A stretch of DNA of 64,000 bases from Malus domestica (lineage: Eukaryota; Streptophyta; Magnoliopsida; Rosales; Rosaceae), in NCBI RefSeq assembly GCF_042453785.1, contig NC_091674.1:29399501-29463500 (forward strand), read 5' to 3'. The position numbers and the translations under genes are program-made. The notes beneath the pieces were generated by a model that was given only the letters and a program-made list of their open reading frames with translations, had not been told where the DNA came from and did no database searches. Below, one piece after another: positions 1 through 12,164 of the stretch. Each line of letters starts with the position of its first letter. Position 1 is the stretch's first letter.

Positions 1-155
1 TTCGAAGCCCATTCGTTGTACATTTGTTGGCCGTTCTTCGATTTCGGGACCTCCCATCCACTCTTGCCTCCAACTTCGAATTTGGTACCAGATACAAAAA
101 GGACTTGGGATGTAGAAAGAAGAAAAAAGAAGAGAAATGCTTTGGAGGTTGCCAT
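1..155 (-). CDS. Early nodulin-like / phytocyanin protein, 5' end only (cut by window edge)
   Basis: Reading leftwards from an ATG at 153-155 gives an open frame of 51 codons that runs off the window, so no stop is seen. It starts with a signal peptide (MATSKAFLFFFLLSTSQVLF, then VSG) and continues into TKFEVGGKSGWEVP and NGQQMYNEWAS. A Gly-Gly-x-x-Gly-Trp stretch just after the signal peptide, then an N-x-W-A, is the usual beginning of a plastocyanin-like (phytocyanin) domain in early nodulin-like proteins. These are small secreted, usually GPI-anchored cell-surface proteins; many have lost the copper ligands. The ligand-bearing half lies outside the window, so copper binding cannot be judged. 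A TATA-like box lies about 90 bases upstream. Confidence in the family is good; the exact member cannot be named. Confidence 0.75.
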   Translation of the reverse strand, partial: MATSKAFLFFFLLSTSQVLFVSGTKFEVGGKSGWEVPKSKNGQQMYNEWAS

Positions 156-238
156 TTGGACTGTGCAGGGAGCTCACTCTTTGCCTATCAAGAACAAAAC
201 GAGCCGTATAGTTTGATGGAATGTGGGAGGGAGCACTG

Positions 239-249
239 CAATTTATACA
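239..249 (-). promoter_or_regulatory. TATA-like box of the phytocyanin gene
   Basis: On the minus strand the sequence reads CTGTATAAATT, a good plant TATA box, about 90 bases upstream of the ATG at 155. Position and orientation fit the core promoter. No transcript data are available. Confidence 0.5.
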
Positions 250-299
250 GTGCTGGAGTCAAGAAGGGGTGAGGCTCGGTAAATGGATAGCTAGGTTTT

Positions 300-1300
300 T
301 ACTGAGGGTGGGTAAAAAGTGAGGATTCTTGGGAGTAAAAAGTGGAGGTGCATGGATGTAGCGGTTTGAGTTTGAGAGGAAAACAAAACCCTTATCTCTC
401 TATCTTTGACTTGGTACGAGTGTTTTTCAAATGGCAGCTGAGATGATGAGGCTGTTGAGTGAAACTAGCTTTCTTACCTTAATTCAAATTTCCGGATATA
501 TGGAATTGAATATTTTAGAATATCGTTTGTAAAAAGAATTACGAAAGTGATGTAAGGTACGTTAGTCTAGTAATGTAAATGGGTCGTTTTCAGTTAACAC
601 ATGAATGCATCTTCCATCATTCAAGCCATGGATAGTACTTTAAAAGGTTGAAAAGGAAGAACGGAAAAAAAATGTTATAGAGATAAAAAGTTTAACTTTT
701 ATCGTATGTTGATCTTTGTGTCATACCCTATCATTTTATAATATATAAAGATCTAAATATTTTGATACAAGATAAGAGGGGTGACATTAGACGTGTAATG
801 AAAACATTGAGAAGAGAAGACATGATTTGCACTAGAAAGTAGTAAAAAAACATAAAGAGAGGTGCCGAGGGATGAACCTAAGATGTGGTGGGATTCGAGA
901 TATCGAGCGAGACCGGATCAACTTGTCATATCACGAATGTTGCATAAATAACGTGTCACAAAACATACTTAAAATAGATACCTAGAATCACTTGGCAAGC
1001 ATGCATATATCTCTACATTTAGCTCTTTATTTAACTGCAGAATCATAGTCAAACTTGATGAGACTTGTAAGTTATTTAGTATAATATTTAAGCCGAAAAG
1101 TAAAAAAATAAGTGAAAAATGTAAAGATGTTAAAATGTATATTTAGTGCATATTTTTGTATTTTTTTTAAATTAGAGATGTTAAAATCACTTTTAATCTT
1201 TTAGGTGAGACTTCAATAAAAAATAGCAAAATTTTGTTTTGTTAATTAGTCTTTCAACCTCTTTTGGTTGACAAAGAGGATTCTATTAATATATAATTTA
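300..1300. other. Intergenic, AT-rich, no gene seen
   Basis: Upstream region of the phytocyanin gene. I see no coding signal. A stretch at about 1074-1125 (around AGCCGAAAAGTAAAAAAATA) recurs in similar form at about 1957-2005, suggesting an old dispersed repeat. Confidence 0.5.
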
Positions 1301-1334
1301 GATTTATATAAAAGAAAAATTAAAAAAATAAAAG

Positions 1335-2345
1335 AAAAGTTAACAAAAATGTGAATTCTTGGGGTGGCAGAAAGTCACGCGTGACTTTATGTCACCCAAA
1401 GAATTTGAATCATTTTTGCCCATTTTTGTTAATTTTTCTTTCATTTCTCCTACCACTACAACAAACTAATATATTCATGTTTTTCAAAATATATTTTTCC
1501 TTACATGGAGCATGACTCGTTTTCTGAGCACTTGGGACGTCTCGTTCTGCGTGCCCAGCCCGCCTGGTCTTGTGTGCCTGGCTTCGGCTCATTCTGCATG
1601 TGAGGTGTGCACATCATTTTGCGTGTCAGAAGCCCACCCATTTTGCATCCACAGAGCCTACGTCGTTTTTTGCATGCAAGGAGCTAGACTCGTTTTTCTT
1701 GTGCGAGCTAGCCTCATTTTATGTGCCAAAAGCCTACCTCGTTTTCTATGAACAGAGCTCACCTTGTTTTGTATGCCATGGTTCGCTTCATTCTACGTGA
1801 GCTAAGTCCGACTTGTTTTGTGTGCGTCGAGCCCGCCCATGTTTTTTGACAAAAATGCAAATTTTTTATTTTCGCAAAATATTTTTCCTGATCATTAAGT
1901 TAATTTTTTTAAGGAATTTGGAAGCAGTTTTACAATTTATCGAGCAACAAATGTATGTTTAGTAGTATATTTGAGCCGAAAACTAAGAAAATAAGTGCAA
2001 AACATAGTAGTGCGTCCCAGAACATTGTCAAATAGAGTTCGACACTCAAGAATCTCAACGGAAAGTCTCGTCTTAATTTTTAAACTTCACATTGAGGCGA
2101 ATGTGAAAATAAATAGATTGAGCGGTGATTTAGGTACGAATTTGCAAAATCGACGAAAAAGCATATTTTGAATAGTACGAATATGATAGTTTGATGTTGT
2201 AGTAAGAAAAATAAAGGAAAAATTAACAAAAATGTACAAGATTGTTCAAATTCTTTGGGGTGGCAGAAAGCACGTGTGACGTTGTGGTTGTCAAAAAGTC
2301 ACGCGTGACTCTCTAGCACCCCAAAATTTTGAATCATTAATTGCC
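1335..2345. repeat. Composite repeat with inverted palindromic blocks
   Basis: Two related blocks occur near the ends. At about 1350-1425, GGGGTGGCAGAAAGTCAC is followed by the perfect palindrome AAGTCACGCGTGACTT and then GAATCATTTTTGCCC. At about 2262-2345 the same GGGGTGGCAGAAAG start, the same core (GTCACGCGTGAC) and the same tail return. Inside, TTTTTGTTAATTTTTCTTTCATTT at 1424-1447 is matched in inverted orientation around 2205-2230, ending in CTACAAC/GTTGTAG. This looks like a MITE family present twice or an element with compound inverted ends. No target-site duplication is certain. Confidence 0.5.
1506..1845 (+). repeat. Degenerate ~30-bp minisatellite, GC-richer than surroundings
   Basis: The unit is roughly GAGCCyrmCTCGTTTTGyGTGCCa and recurs about ten times with heavy drift (for example around CTCGTTCTGCGTGCC, CACATCATTTTGCGTGTCA, CTCATTTTATGTGCC, CTTGTTTTGTATGCC, CTTGTTTTGTGTGCG). 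Open frames cross it on both strands, but the composition is repeat-driven and I do not call a gene. Confidence 0.6.
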
Positions 2346-2994
2346 CGAAAAAGCAAATCAAATTAATGAATGATTCATTATCATCATGCAAGATCAAAAT
2401 AAATTGCCAAATGATTCATGAATTGTGTTTTTGCCCCTAAATTTAAATATTAGCTTTTGGAATTCGAAAGTTAACAAATATATTGCACACTTGCCCTATT
2501 CGTCAATTCGTGCAATAATTCAGAGACTATTTCTCCAGTTACGTCTTTTTACTTCTTCAGTTCGTCAACTTTGCCCTAGCCATCATGGCCCAAATCTTAT
2601 TTAATTGGATCATGTTCTACCCGCCCAACCCAAACTCTCCTCGAGGCCCAACGAGTCAATTACCGCTAAAAAATTGCACAGAGATTTTCAATATGACCGG
2701 CACACGAGGTGGTACATCATGTGTTATTATATAAATTGTAGAATATGTGTGTTAAGAAGTTAACAACTTAAAAAATAAAATTTTCCATCACTCACATAAA
2801 AACACGTAAGTGATGTACCACTCTTGTTCTCATTACAATAAAAATTTTCTCCAAAGAAACAAGTGAAACGATGTCTACCCCACCAGCAAACGACGTCGTA
2901 TCGGAGCGCTTTGCGCTCGCTAGGTTCTGAACTCTGAGCTCTCTGAAACAAATTTCGTAGCTTCTTCTGGAAAAAAGAGAGAAAAAATAAAAAA
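2346..2994. promoter_or_regulatory. Upstream region / probable promoter of the C3HC zinc-finger gene
   Basis: Intergenic stretch before the ATG at 2995. AT-rich with a CCCAACCCAAACTCTCC block near 2625-2640; no sharp TATA box that I would call. Confidence 0.3.
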
Positions 2995-5900
2995 ATGTCG
3001 AAAGATTCAGAGAAAAAGTTCCACTCGATCATGGACAAGCTATTTTTCGCTCCCAAATCTGCGCCTAGCTCCGATTCCAGGTTCGTGTATATATGTGTGT
3101 GTATATATATATATATATTTTTTTTTTTTTCAGTTTTGCTCTTAATTTTCTCGCTCGTTTTCTGTTTGTTTCCCGAGAAAATGAGCTGCAAATGGGGAAT
3201 TTTTATACTTTTGTTATTAAGTGCTAGTTAAATCCCTGATTATTTCATATAAATCCAAGATATTGAATAATATTACGATAAATCGAGTTTTCTGTTTCTT
3301 TTTCTTCAGATTTTATGGCAATTTTGATGTAATTAGTGGCCAAATCATGGAAATCTGGCTTTTATTTTTTGCTAACAGTTCATCTGGTGTACAAACTTCG
3401 AGAGGCAAAAAGCGAGCAAATCCCTCATCCGCATTGGCACTAGTAGAACCGAAATCGAGAGGCGATAGAATGGGGGTCTCCCGGCATTTTTCAGCTCCGG
3501 CTGTGGCGGCTCATGCTCCGCTGTGTAGGCCGTGGGACCGTGGGGATCTTATGAGGAGGGTAGCTACATTCAAGTCCATGACTTGGTTTGCCAAGCCTAA
3601 GGTTAGAATTCTGTCTTCCAATATGACATGTTTTGTAATGTTAGTGTTTACTTGTTAGCTTGCAAAAATAGCTCCGAATAGGCGAATAAAAATGCGGTCT
3701 GGAAATTAGCTCCTGGTTAGTGAAATTTAGGGTAATGTTGAAACAACTACAGTGGTTTTATTGAGTCGTTTGCAGTGGAGCCGTTGTTTGATACAAAGCT
3801 TTAATCTTTTTGGATGCACAAACAATAATTTGCCAACTTTGAACAGGTGGTGAGTGCTTTAAATTGTGCCAGAAGAGGCTGGATCAACGTGGATGCAGAT
3901 ATATTAGTGTGTGAATCGTGCGGGGCACGCCTCTTATTTTCTACTCCTTCGTCTTGGAATCAGCAGCAAGGCATGTTATGTCTCTCTTTATGTGAAATCT
4001 CCCTCCAATTAAACCCATGCTGTAAAATTAAGTAACGCTATATTGTAATTATCTAATATTCATAGTAAAGTAAACCGATTTCCTGTGTTTCCCAGTTGAG
4101 AAGGCAGCTTTGGTGTTTAGTTTAAGGCTCGACAATGGGCATAAGATACTCTGTCCATGGATTGACAACGCATGTGATGAAACACTGGCAGAGTTTCCAC
4201 CTATGCCACCTCCAGTTTTAGTTGATAAGTTTAGAGAACGCTGCTATGCTCTTTTAGAACTCTCAGTTCTCCCTGTGATTTCTTCTTCAGCCATTGAGTA
4301 CATGAAGAGCCCTCAGCTAGAGCAATTTCTTGGACAGTCTTCAATGTTTTATGGCAATGGGTCTGGAGACATTTCTAGAACAGAACATTCTGTCAATGAA
4401 GACAGTGCAGATTCTGCCAAGTTATATTATCAGGTATGTGCCTGTTTAGTTGCACGCCTGTTCATGTTCATGTTCTTTTGGATGTATTTGTGCATCGCTG
4501 TTTCATATCTTCTGACTTTAATTCTTTAACACTTTTGGATTTGTTTTTTAGAAGTCTGTCTTATCAGTTTCTAGCATTCTTGCTTTCTTCATGTAGACCA
4601 ATGACGTTTTAAAGCATTTTTTTTTCAGGCACAAAAGCTCATAAGTTTATGCGGCTGGGAACCTCGTTTACTACCTTATGTTGTTGACTCTGAGAACAGA
4701 CAGAATTATTCAGCTACCAACAGACAGAATCTGGGCATCAATGTGCACTCTGCTAGTAATGATGAACTTATGAAGTCACACAATACCAGTATACAGTCTG
4801 AACACAATTCTGTTGTTTTAGACTGCAAGCTTTGTGGAGCCAGTGTTGGATTATGGGCATTCTCTACCGTTCCACGGCCTGTGGAATGTTTCAGATTAGT
4901 TGGATTTGCAGAAGTAAACTCTGAAAGTCGTTCTGGAACCCATGATTCAAACACTGAAAGTCACTGCGACAGTAGGATAGATATTTTAAATGCTGGCGTA
5001 GATGGTGCAACATTGTCAAAGGACAGATTCTCAAATTTAAATTTGACAATTGCAGGGGGTCCTCCACCTACAAATCAGAATTTCAAAGCAAAAATCTTGT
5101 TGCCTGTTATTGGTCGGAATTTAAGGGCTCGGATTTCATATGATACTGAATTGAGAGATTGTTTGTCTGTTGGCCAGGAAGGTATGCAATCTGATTCCCA
5201 GATGGAGAAAGAGGAAGATCACTACCGAGAAAATGCAGGGCATGGTGGACTGGAGAATTCAGAAGTGAGTGGCCCTGGAACCCCTGATGCGGACATCACA
5301 CATTTAAATGGTGAAATCGACAAAAGTGACTCACTTGTGATGGTTTCTAGCAAGGGAGACTTGTTACATTCAGGAACCATTGTAGAGCACAGCGAAGAAC
5401 ATGAGTCTCCTAGTGTTCCATCTAGCTTTGAAGCCAATGCAGATCTTAGCAGCTCCAGAAATGATCCCCAACCCACCTCAAACCAGGAGGCTAGTGAAGG
5501 CATAGTGCAGATTCCTGCAAACAATGAACTTGTGGCCTGCAGTAGTGGTAAGCAACTTTCTTATTGAATGCAAACATTAACGTAAACTATATAGCTTTTG
5601 CATCTGTTATATTTGGTCCAACTATAACCTCAAGCTGATGCCATTTGGCCAATTGGTCTAGATTTTATAATAAAAAATGATGTTAGCAGCCTGTAATTCG
5701 TATGCAAACATGCCCTCTTACTCTCTTGTCAGTGCTAGAATTCCCTTATGGTACCAAAATATGTTTTAATAATATGCTTTGTCTATTCTTCCAGGGAAGG
5801 ACCTAAAGCATGTAGTGCCTGATGGCAGGATGGAGTTTGATCCTATCAGGCAGCACAGATATTTCTGCCCTTGGATTGCATCAACGGTTAATGGGGCACC

Positions 5901-6360
5901 TGGATGGAAGCAAACACTATCTGCATTACAACGTCAGGAAGGTGGCTCTCCTTCATCCACATCCATAATTAAGGTATTCTGCAGCCCACTTCTACTGTCC
6001 TAGTGACATGCTAGGGTTCTAAATACTAAATAGTACCTTGTGTGCCTACGTGGCTACATGTTGATGGAGATGGGCAGCGCCCTTCTCAGCCTACGTTTTG
6101 GAACTCCTCTACCAGACTGGCACTTCTAGTTCCAGTTCCCATCATAGTGTAGCACACACTCGCACGCATCTTTGCACGATTGTAGCCTGTCTGTGTTCTT
6201 ACACGTATATTTAGGTTTGCTTTCTCAAGAGTCATCATTTGATATTTGATCAATCATGCAGGTTGATGACCCTATCACTTCAATTAGAAATCTCTTCATG
6301 TCTCCATCTCCGAAAAGAATGAAGCCAACTGTTTTAACAACTCGAAGTTCGGATCAATAG
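2995..6360 (+). CDS. C3HC zinc-finger (NIPA / MEM1-like, Rsm1-like) protein
   Basis: Seven exons assemble without a break: 2995-3080, 3379-3601, 3847-3970, 4096-4433, 4629-5547, 5795-5973 and 6262-6360, giving 655 residues. Residues about 100-170 form the zf-C3HC domain, with C125-x2-C128 and H160-x3-C164 (CESCGARL; GHKILCPW). A second CxxC/HxxxC module follows (DCKLCGASVGLW in exon 5; RQHRYFCPW in exon 6), as in the Rsm1-like domain of NIPA-family proteins. Animal NIPA is an F-box-type SCF component. In Arabidopsis the two homologues are the IAP-like protein and MEM1, the latter tied to DNA demethylation; the length fits MEM1 better. The long acidic, serine-rich linker between modules looks disordered. 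Intron 3 starts with GC instead of GT (AAG|GCATGT), which is the only junction that keeps the frame. Family call is firm; the exact orthologue is inferred from memory. Confidence 0.9.
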
Positions 6361-6684
6361 ATGGGTGATTTCTGGTTGCCTGTAAAATGGGACCCAAGCA
6401 GGTGCAGAATCGGTTGCTAATAGAGAGGTTAGACTGTAATGTCTCCATTCGAAAGTCCCTCTCGTGGCATTAGTCCCACTCGAGAGCTTAAAAATGTGGT
6501 ATTTATAAGATTAGAGTGTAAGTTCGTTACGTTCCTTTATCGCTCAAGTGCAGCTCGTGCATTAAACTGTGACGTTCTTACAATTTTGATAAACATAGCA
6601 TTTGAAATTTTGATGGATAGAATGGTGAAGGTCTCTTGTTACAAAAATGGAAAGAAAAAAAGAAATGCCGCGACGGAGATTCTG

Positions 6685-7788
6685 TTACATTATCAAGCCG
6701 CAGTTTGTGACAATCACCTTCGCGTAAGGCCGGTTGAATCCTCTTTCTGCCACAACAGCTCTCTTATCTCCGATCAGCTTGGCCACCCTGCCAGCCACCG
6801 GAAGGGGGTGGTTAGTGTATATCATCACAAATCGGGAAAGGTGATGCGTAACAGTACAGAGCTGTAGTACTCACCTGAAATACGGTGAACTAGTGTTCTC
6901 CTGCACGGTTTTTACCTGTCCCAGCCTCTCCACGACCTCCTTACCTTCTAAGACTGTTCCGACCACCAAAGCTGAAGCATCGAGCTCAGGCGAATCCTTT
7001 GTAGTGATCACGAACTCCGTTCCATTCGGGCCTGTCCCAACCTCCTCCTGATCAATCTCCAGCTTCCCTTTCCGCGCAACTAGCTTTATCTTCGGTGGTG
7101 GTTTCAACGGATCTCTCACGATAATGCTCACAGTTCCGGCCTTGTTCTTGATGCCCGGACACTTTTCGTTCAATCTCTCCCACTCTTCATTGAGACTATC
7201 AACTTCCAAATTGCTTCCTGTCTTCTTTGCGAGCTCAGCGTCTACACCGAAAGATCTCACTCCGCCGTGCTGAACATAGCTGGGCATAATCTTAACGAAC
7301 TCTTTCCTCCGGTAGCTAGTGCCAGCAGCTCCACTGACAAGACTACCGAATCTAGCAGCGCCAACCGGAGCATCGTCTTCATGTAGCCCAATTATAATCC
7401 GACCAACAGGCTCTCCGTCGATGGATATATCGAGAAATGCACGCTTTGTCGGGCTTCTATCAATGCAAGTGGCACTCGCAGAAGGGTTTGAAGTTTCTGC
7501 TGCTTGTTCGTTGTTATTGGTGTCTTCCAAGTTCTCGGCTCGTGCTTTAGACGGCAACAAACCCTCTACACTCTGCGAGCCGAGGAGGAGAAGTAACAGA
7601 GAATTGCTTCGAATCGCGAGCTCTCTGCGCGATAATTTGCAGCATTGTTTGATGGAAGGAAAAGATGAGGAAGTGGATACGCCTTGGAGTTGTGGAATGG
7701 GCGGCGGAGGCGGCGGTGATGGCGTTGGAAGATGAAGGCATTGAGTGGAGGTCCTGGACGCTTGCAAGAATTTCGGGCTTGGTAACAT
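6685..7788 (-). CDS. CYP26-2: Thylakoid-lumen cyclophilin-type peptidyl-prolyl isomerase (CYP26-2-like)
   Basis: Two exons, 7788-6875 and 6787-6685 on the minus strand, joined across CAG|GTGAGT and an AG acceptor, give 338 residues. The first ~84 residues are a bipartite transit peptide: a Ser/Pro-rich chloroplast part, then a twin arginine at 54-55, a hydrophobic run (LLLLLL, 64-69) and an Ala-x-Ala cleavage site at 82-84. This predicts Tat-dependent import into the thylakoid lumen. The rest is a cyclophilin-like domain with FLDISIDGEPVGRIIIGL, FVKIMPSYVQHGG, GTVSIIVRDPLKPPPK, GTEFVITTKDSPELDASALV and a C-terminal VTNCGLIM. The central part is insertion-rich and the canonical active-site block is altered, as in Arabidopsis CYP26-2, so isomerase activity may be weak. 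The gene faces the zinc-finger gene tail to tail, with about 325 bases between stops. Family confidence high; symbol by resemblance. Confidence 0.88.
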
Positions 7789-8269
7789 CTCTGTTTTGGA
7801 AGAAGAAATCTTCCTACAATTTTCTTTATTCTCTTTCTTTTGGACGTGGAGATTTTTCGTGGATAGGAAAGACCCAAATCTTATCCAAATGCATTGGAAG
7901 GTCTGAATTTTGTGGCCTCAACATACGACCACGGTCAATCCGAAATACCAATGTGGGTTAGGCTAGTTCGTCAGGGCAGTGTGCCCGCCTTTTTTGCATC
8001 TATGTTCGGTCTCCTCCTCCGTAAATTATAGCATAGAATTTCACCTCGTAAAAAGAATGCAATCTAAATTTGAGCATGCCGAAACAGATTGAAAAGAGAG
8101 CGAATTGTTGAATCGGATTGAGAAGTTCAACAGCCTTGTTTGGAACAAGAAATCTCAATCTCAGCTACTTGAGATGCAACAGAAGAACGTTAATTACAAA
8201 CGAAAAAAATTGGTCTTTGGTCGAACAAATCTGCGCCACAGGACAGCTTAAAAGTTAAAACAAAGCCTT
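7789..8269. other. Spacer: cyclophilin promoter and 3' region of the next gene
   Basis: About 480 bases between the cyclophilin start and the stop of the next minus-strand gene. It must hold the cyclophilin promoter and the 3' untranslated region of the SSB-like gene. I see no further gene. Confidence 0.4.
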
Positions 8270-9861
8270 TTAGTAGTAGCCAACACCTTTGAGCCCCCAT
8301 TTTGGTGATTGCTCAGCACCATCACCTTTGCCCAAAAACACAAGGCGACCTGCGAATTACGGGCAATAGAACGTATCAACATGATGAGAAGTATAACATA
8401 CAGATATTTAGGTCGAGTATATAAAGCGTATCTTAGACAATTGTAAATCGATAAGTACATACCGTTTCTGCGAATAGAAATCTCTCTAACTCGTCGAACA
8501 AGCCCACTAACCGGATCAGTAAAGATTTTAGTCTCCAGATTACCTTCCAAATATATAATCGAACTGCAACACATCAAATTTCAATATGTTATTGCCAATC
8601 GCAGAAACGATTATAACTCCAAATAACAAAACCAAAGTTCTGAACTTGAGGAAGGAGGCCTTGATCAAGATAAGAAAGAAGCAGCGGAGTTAAGTTATGA
8701 CAAATTACTGGAAACGCAAAACGGAAACATACTTTGCAATGACAAACCAGAATGATATCAAACTGAAACCTTAAACCTCAAGCCTACGAATCGTTATTTA
8801 CTTTCCTTCATCACGTCCAGAATTACGGCAACTCAAACAACTCTTCTCCCATCAATTTGATGCATCCCAAAAGACACTATTCCCCACTCCCTCTATACGT
8901 CTCCACCTGGTCGCTATGTTACAATTTCGACCGATTCCAGCAAACCGTCCTTACTCCCTAATGTTCCATTTCGAATCAAATACCAAAAATTGCTGGTAAC
9001 CCTTCCAATTTCTGCCGATATCAACAATTTTCCTAGTCTCCCTTATACAAAAAGCACTACCAAATCTTCCCAATCACATAAAAGCTAGTCCAATCATCCA
9101 TTTTACACACATTTGTACAAAAATGATTCATCCTTTTTTTCGAAAAACACGAACTTTTTCGAAAACATGGTCATATATCATACACAATCAGAAAAAGTAA
9201 CGCAAATTAGAACATGATAACAAGCTGTAGAAAAAACCTCTCACCCAGGCACAACATTCTTCATGGCAATCATGCTAAGCCGGTCCGGATAAACGCACAC
9301 GCGGTGCCACTGGACGTTGCAGCGGTTCGCATACTCCACCGGGTCCTCGTTATCCAACGGCCGCCGGTTGTTCCGAATCCCGCCGGTCCCAATTGAAAAC
9401 ATGGTCACCGATGCCCCGCTCTTCAGCCTCTTCTGCAAAGGACTCTGCCCCACCTGCCCCACCAAAATTGCCTGCACATACACACCCGCGGATGCACACA
9501 ATTAAAACCCTAAATCCTTAAATTCCGAGACTATGAATCATCGAAACGGTGACACTGAATCGAAATGTACCTTATAAATGCCGGCGTCGAGGCCGTTCTC
9601 GAGCTGGCGATCGTAGATGAAGCTTCTTCGAACGGGTTCATCGGACGGGGGCGGCGGTTGGGAGGCGTCGCCCGGGGCTGACTCTGCCTCTGAATTGAGA
9701 GGATTGGACTCGTCCGAGTCGGAGCTGTCACTGCTGGAGGAGGAGGTGCCAGTGATGGTGGTAGTGGTGGTGTAGAAGCGCATGGAGAGTAAAGTCCTGG
9801 AGTTTGCTTGCATAGAACGAGAGAGCGTCCTCGAGAGCGTGGCCATGGAGGAGGAAGCCAT
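8270..9861 (-). CDS. Organellar single-stranded DNA-binding protein (OB-fold, SSB-like)
   Basis: Four exons on the minus strand, 9861-9571, 9471-9245, 8563-8463 and 8349-8270, give 232 residues with consistent phases. The start at 9861 (MASSSMATLSRTLSRSM) opens a Ser/Arg-rich presequence typical of mitochondrial import; an in-frame ATG further up exists but would bury it. After an acidic serine-rich linker comes the OB-fold: AILVGQVGQSPLQKRLKSG, FSIGTGGIRNNRRPL, QWHRVCVYPDRL, SIIYLEGNLETKIFTDP and REISIRRNGRLVFLG, matching plant relatives of bacterial SSB. The role would be coating single-stranded DNA in mitochondrial (possibly plastid) replication and repair. The C-terminal tail ends GVGYY and lacks the acidic tip of bacterial SSB. 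Resembles an Arabidopsis OB-fold protein distinct from the main MTSSB; I do not assign a symbol. Confidence 0.88.
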
Positions 9862-10697
9862 TTTTGGTGAGAGGAAAATGGTGATGGTGGTGCCTTCCCC
9901 TTTTGATTTTTGAGGGTTTTTGGTTGGGCAGCTTAAACCCTTTGGCACTTCGGAGCAAGAAAGATTTTGGGTTCTAGATTTAAGCCCAAACACCAAGTTT
10001 AATAATGGGCCTACTTTTGTACCCAAATAAAAAGAAAAAACAAGAATTGTCCCGTCTCGGGATAATTTCCTTAAACGCGGGTTTTTTCTAAACCCAATTC
10101 TTGCACGTCACTGAGTATATCCCTCATCACGTGACAGTTAAGTGTTTCTCTATTCTCTTATCTGATAATGACATCACATTATTATATCGTACGAGATTTG
10201 AGGATTGTATTTGTTTTGTTTTGGAGGTAGGGTGCTCTATCAAGGGCTTCGGTTCCTCTTAATCGTTTTGGTGGGCAAAGGTAGGTTACAATAGTTGTTC
10301 AACGATTGAGCCCATCATGTATAGTTCGGCTTGCCTAATCCTTCAAGCCCATGCCTTTTTTTGTTCTTTAGTCCTCCACTCGCATTAGTTTTTCATTTTT
10401 ACAAACAATAGCGCTAGTGGGTTCAATTGTTAGATGTTAGGAGGAGGGAGTCAATGAAGATCGAACATGCATTAGGGTGCATAAGTATAATTATTTTTTG
10501 CCACTGCAATAGAGCGTCATCACCTCTACTCATACTAGTTCATTCTCCATGTCGACTAAAAGAAAGTGCAAGATGTTACATAATACATGTCAATTCCTTA
10601 GGCTATAGATACCATGTTTGGAATTTAGTGTTTGGTTATGTTTTTAGTTTCTGGATTTGCAAAGAAATTGAAGAAGAAATAAAGGAATGAGGAAAAC
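9862..10697. other. Intergenic, no gene seen
   Basis: Promoter of the SSB-like gene followed by plain sequence up to the hAT element at 10706. No convincing coding or repeat structure recognised. Confidence 0.4.
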
Positions 10698-11242
10698 TTT
10701 TCAGATAGGGGTGGGTACGGTTCGATTCAATGCGGTTTTGAGTGAAATTGAAACCGAAACCAAAACTTTTTACGGTTTGGTTGGGTGCGGTTTTGAAACA
10801 AAAAAAACCGAAATGAAACCAAACCATTTGATTCGATTTCAGTGCGGTTTCAAATTGTTTTGGTTTGGTTTTTAAGAAAAACATACAGTTTAAAGTTTAC
10901 ACCTATCTATGCATAAGACGGTTTCAAACGGTTTCAAATAATGTTAGAGATGTGATGAGCCTTGTTGTTTAAATAAATTTTCCTCTCTGTCCAATTGGCT
11001 ACATAATTCCTCTTCTGGTAGTGCTCGTACGTACGTACATTTTGGGTTGCAGCCTGGAGAACATATGTCTACTCTGACCAAATATAGCTGGGAAGAGACC
11101 AGAAATTAAGATCCTTTATGTGTGGAATTTGGAATTCTATTATCAGGAGAATTAATCTTCTCACTCTACTAGTTAATTTGATATTCTGAGAGAGTTTTGA
11201 GAGAGAGACTGATGAATGATTATATTCTAGTGTGGTTAAGTT

Positions 11243-11623
11243 TGTTTATACCATATTTAGGGCCTCGTATTTAGATCTCGTACAAATACTCAGGGGACTT
11301 AAATGTAATTATGGGATAAAGGAAGGGGCAAATATGTAATAAGTGAGGAGTCCTTATTCTATAAAAGGACCCCTCACCCTCACAATTGGGGGGAGGCCTC
11401 ACTCTCACTCTCAGAGGCCATTTCTGGAGCCTTACCCTTTTCAACGCTCTCACTTCTAGAGCTCTCTCTCCCCCTCACTTCTCAGAGAAATATAATACAA
11501 TCAGTGTGGACGTAGCCCAAACATTGGGGTGAACCACGATAAAATCCTTGTGTTCTTTACATTACTTGCAGATTCACGGTCGGATTTACATTGACTAAAG
11601 ACCTCCGGTTTTGTGCATCAACA
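11243..11623 (+). repeat. 5' LTR of the LARD-like element
   Basis: 381 bp, TG...CA termini, TATA-like TTCTATAAAAGGACCCC near 11353-11372. Confidence 0.88.
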
Positions 11624-11783
11624 TTTGGCGCCGTCTGTGGGAATCGACACGAAAAATTATGTCGGTTCTCTTTCATTTTTTCACCTTCACCGTGAATCTG
11701 CATAAACACCAAACCAAAATCCTAGTCCCATCTCTCTTTCTAGAAGCCCAGAAATGGGTAAGCAGAACAAACACAGACTCTAG

Positions 11784-11814
<31 letters not shown>

Positions 11815-12164
11815 ATCCCTCTACACCTTCGCCGCCACCACATTTTCGCACCGCCGTCTCCGTTTCCAGCGAAGCCACCCGCCCAGGAGCAGCCCCAAGT
11901 TTCCCATTTCACCGCCCGAACTTCTCTTCGGTTTTGCAAGAAGCAGAAAGAAGTATGGTTTTGACAAACTTCATACTGACAGTCGATGGTGTAGGCGCGG
12001 TGATTTTTATGCTGAGGGGTGATGTGCGACAATTAGCTACCATCTTCACCGTCATTTACAGAGGTTCTTAGCCCTTCCGGATTTACGATACAGTTGTGAT
12101 GTTCTGCCATTGAAGCTCCTGCTTCCGAAACGCGAAAACTTGCCCGTCTCCACCGGCGACAACC

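Noticed and set aside
1410-1800. Overlapping frames through the minisatellite
   Set aside because: Composition comes from the degenerate repeat; frames exist on both strands and have no domain.
2760-3191. 143-codon minus-strand frame
   Set aside because: It overlaps exon 1 and intron 1 of the zinc-finger gene, is rich in Lys/Phe from AT runs, and shows no family resemblance.
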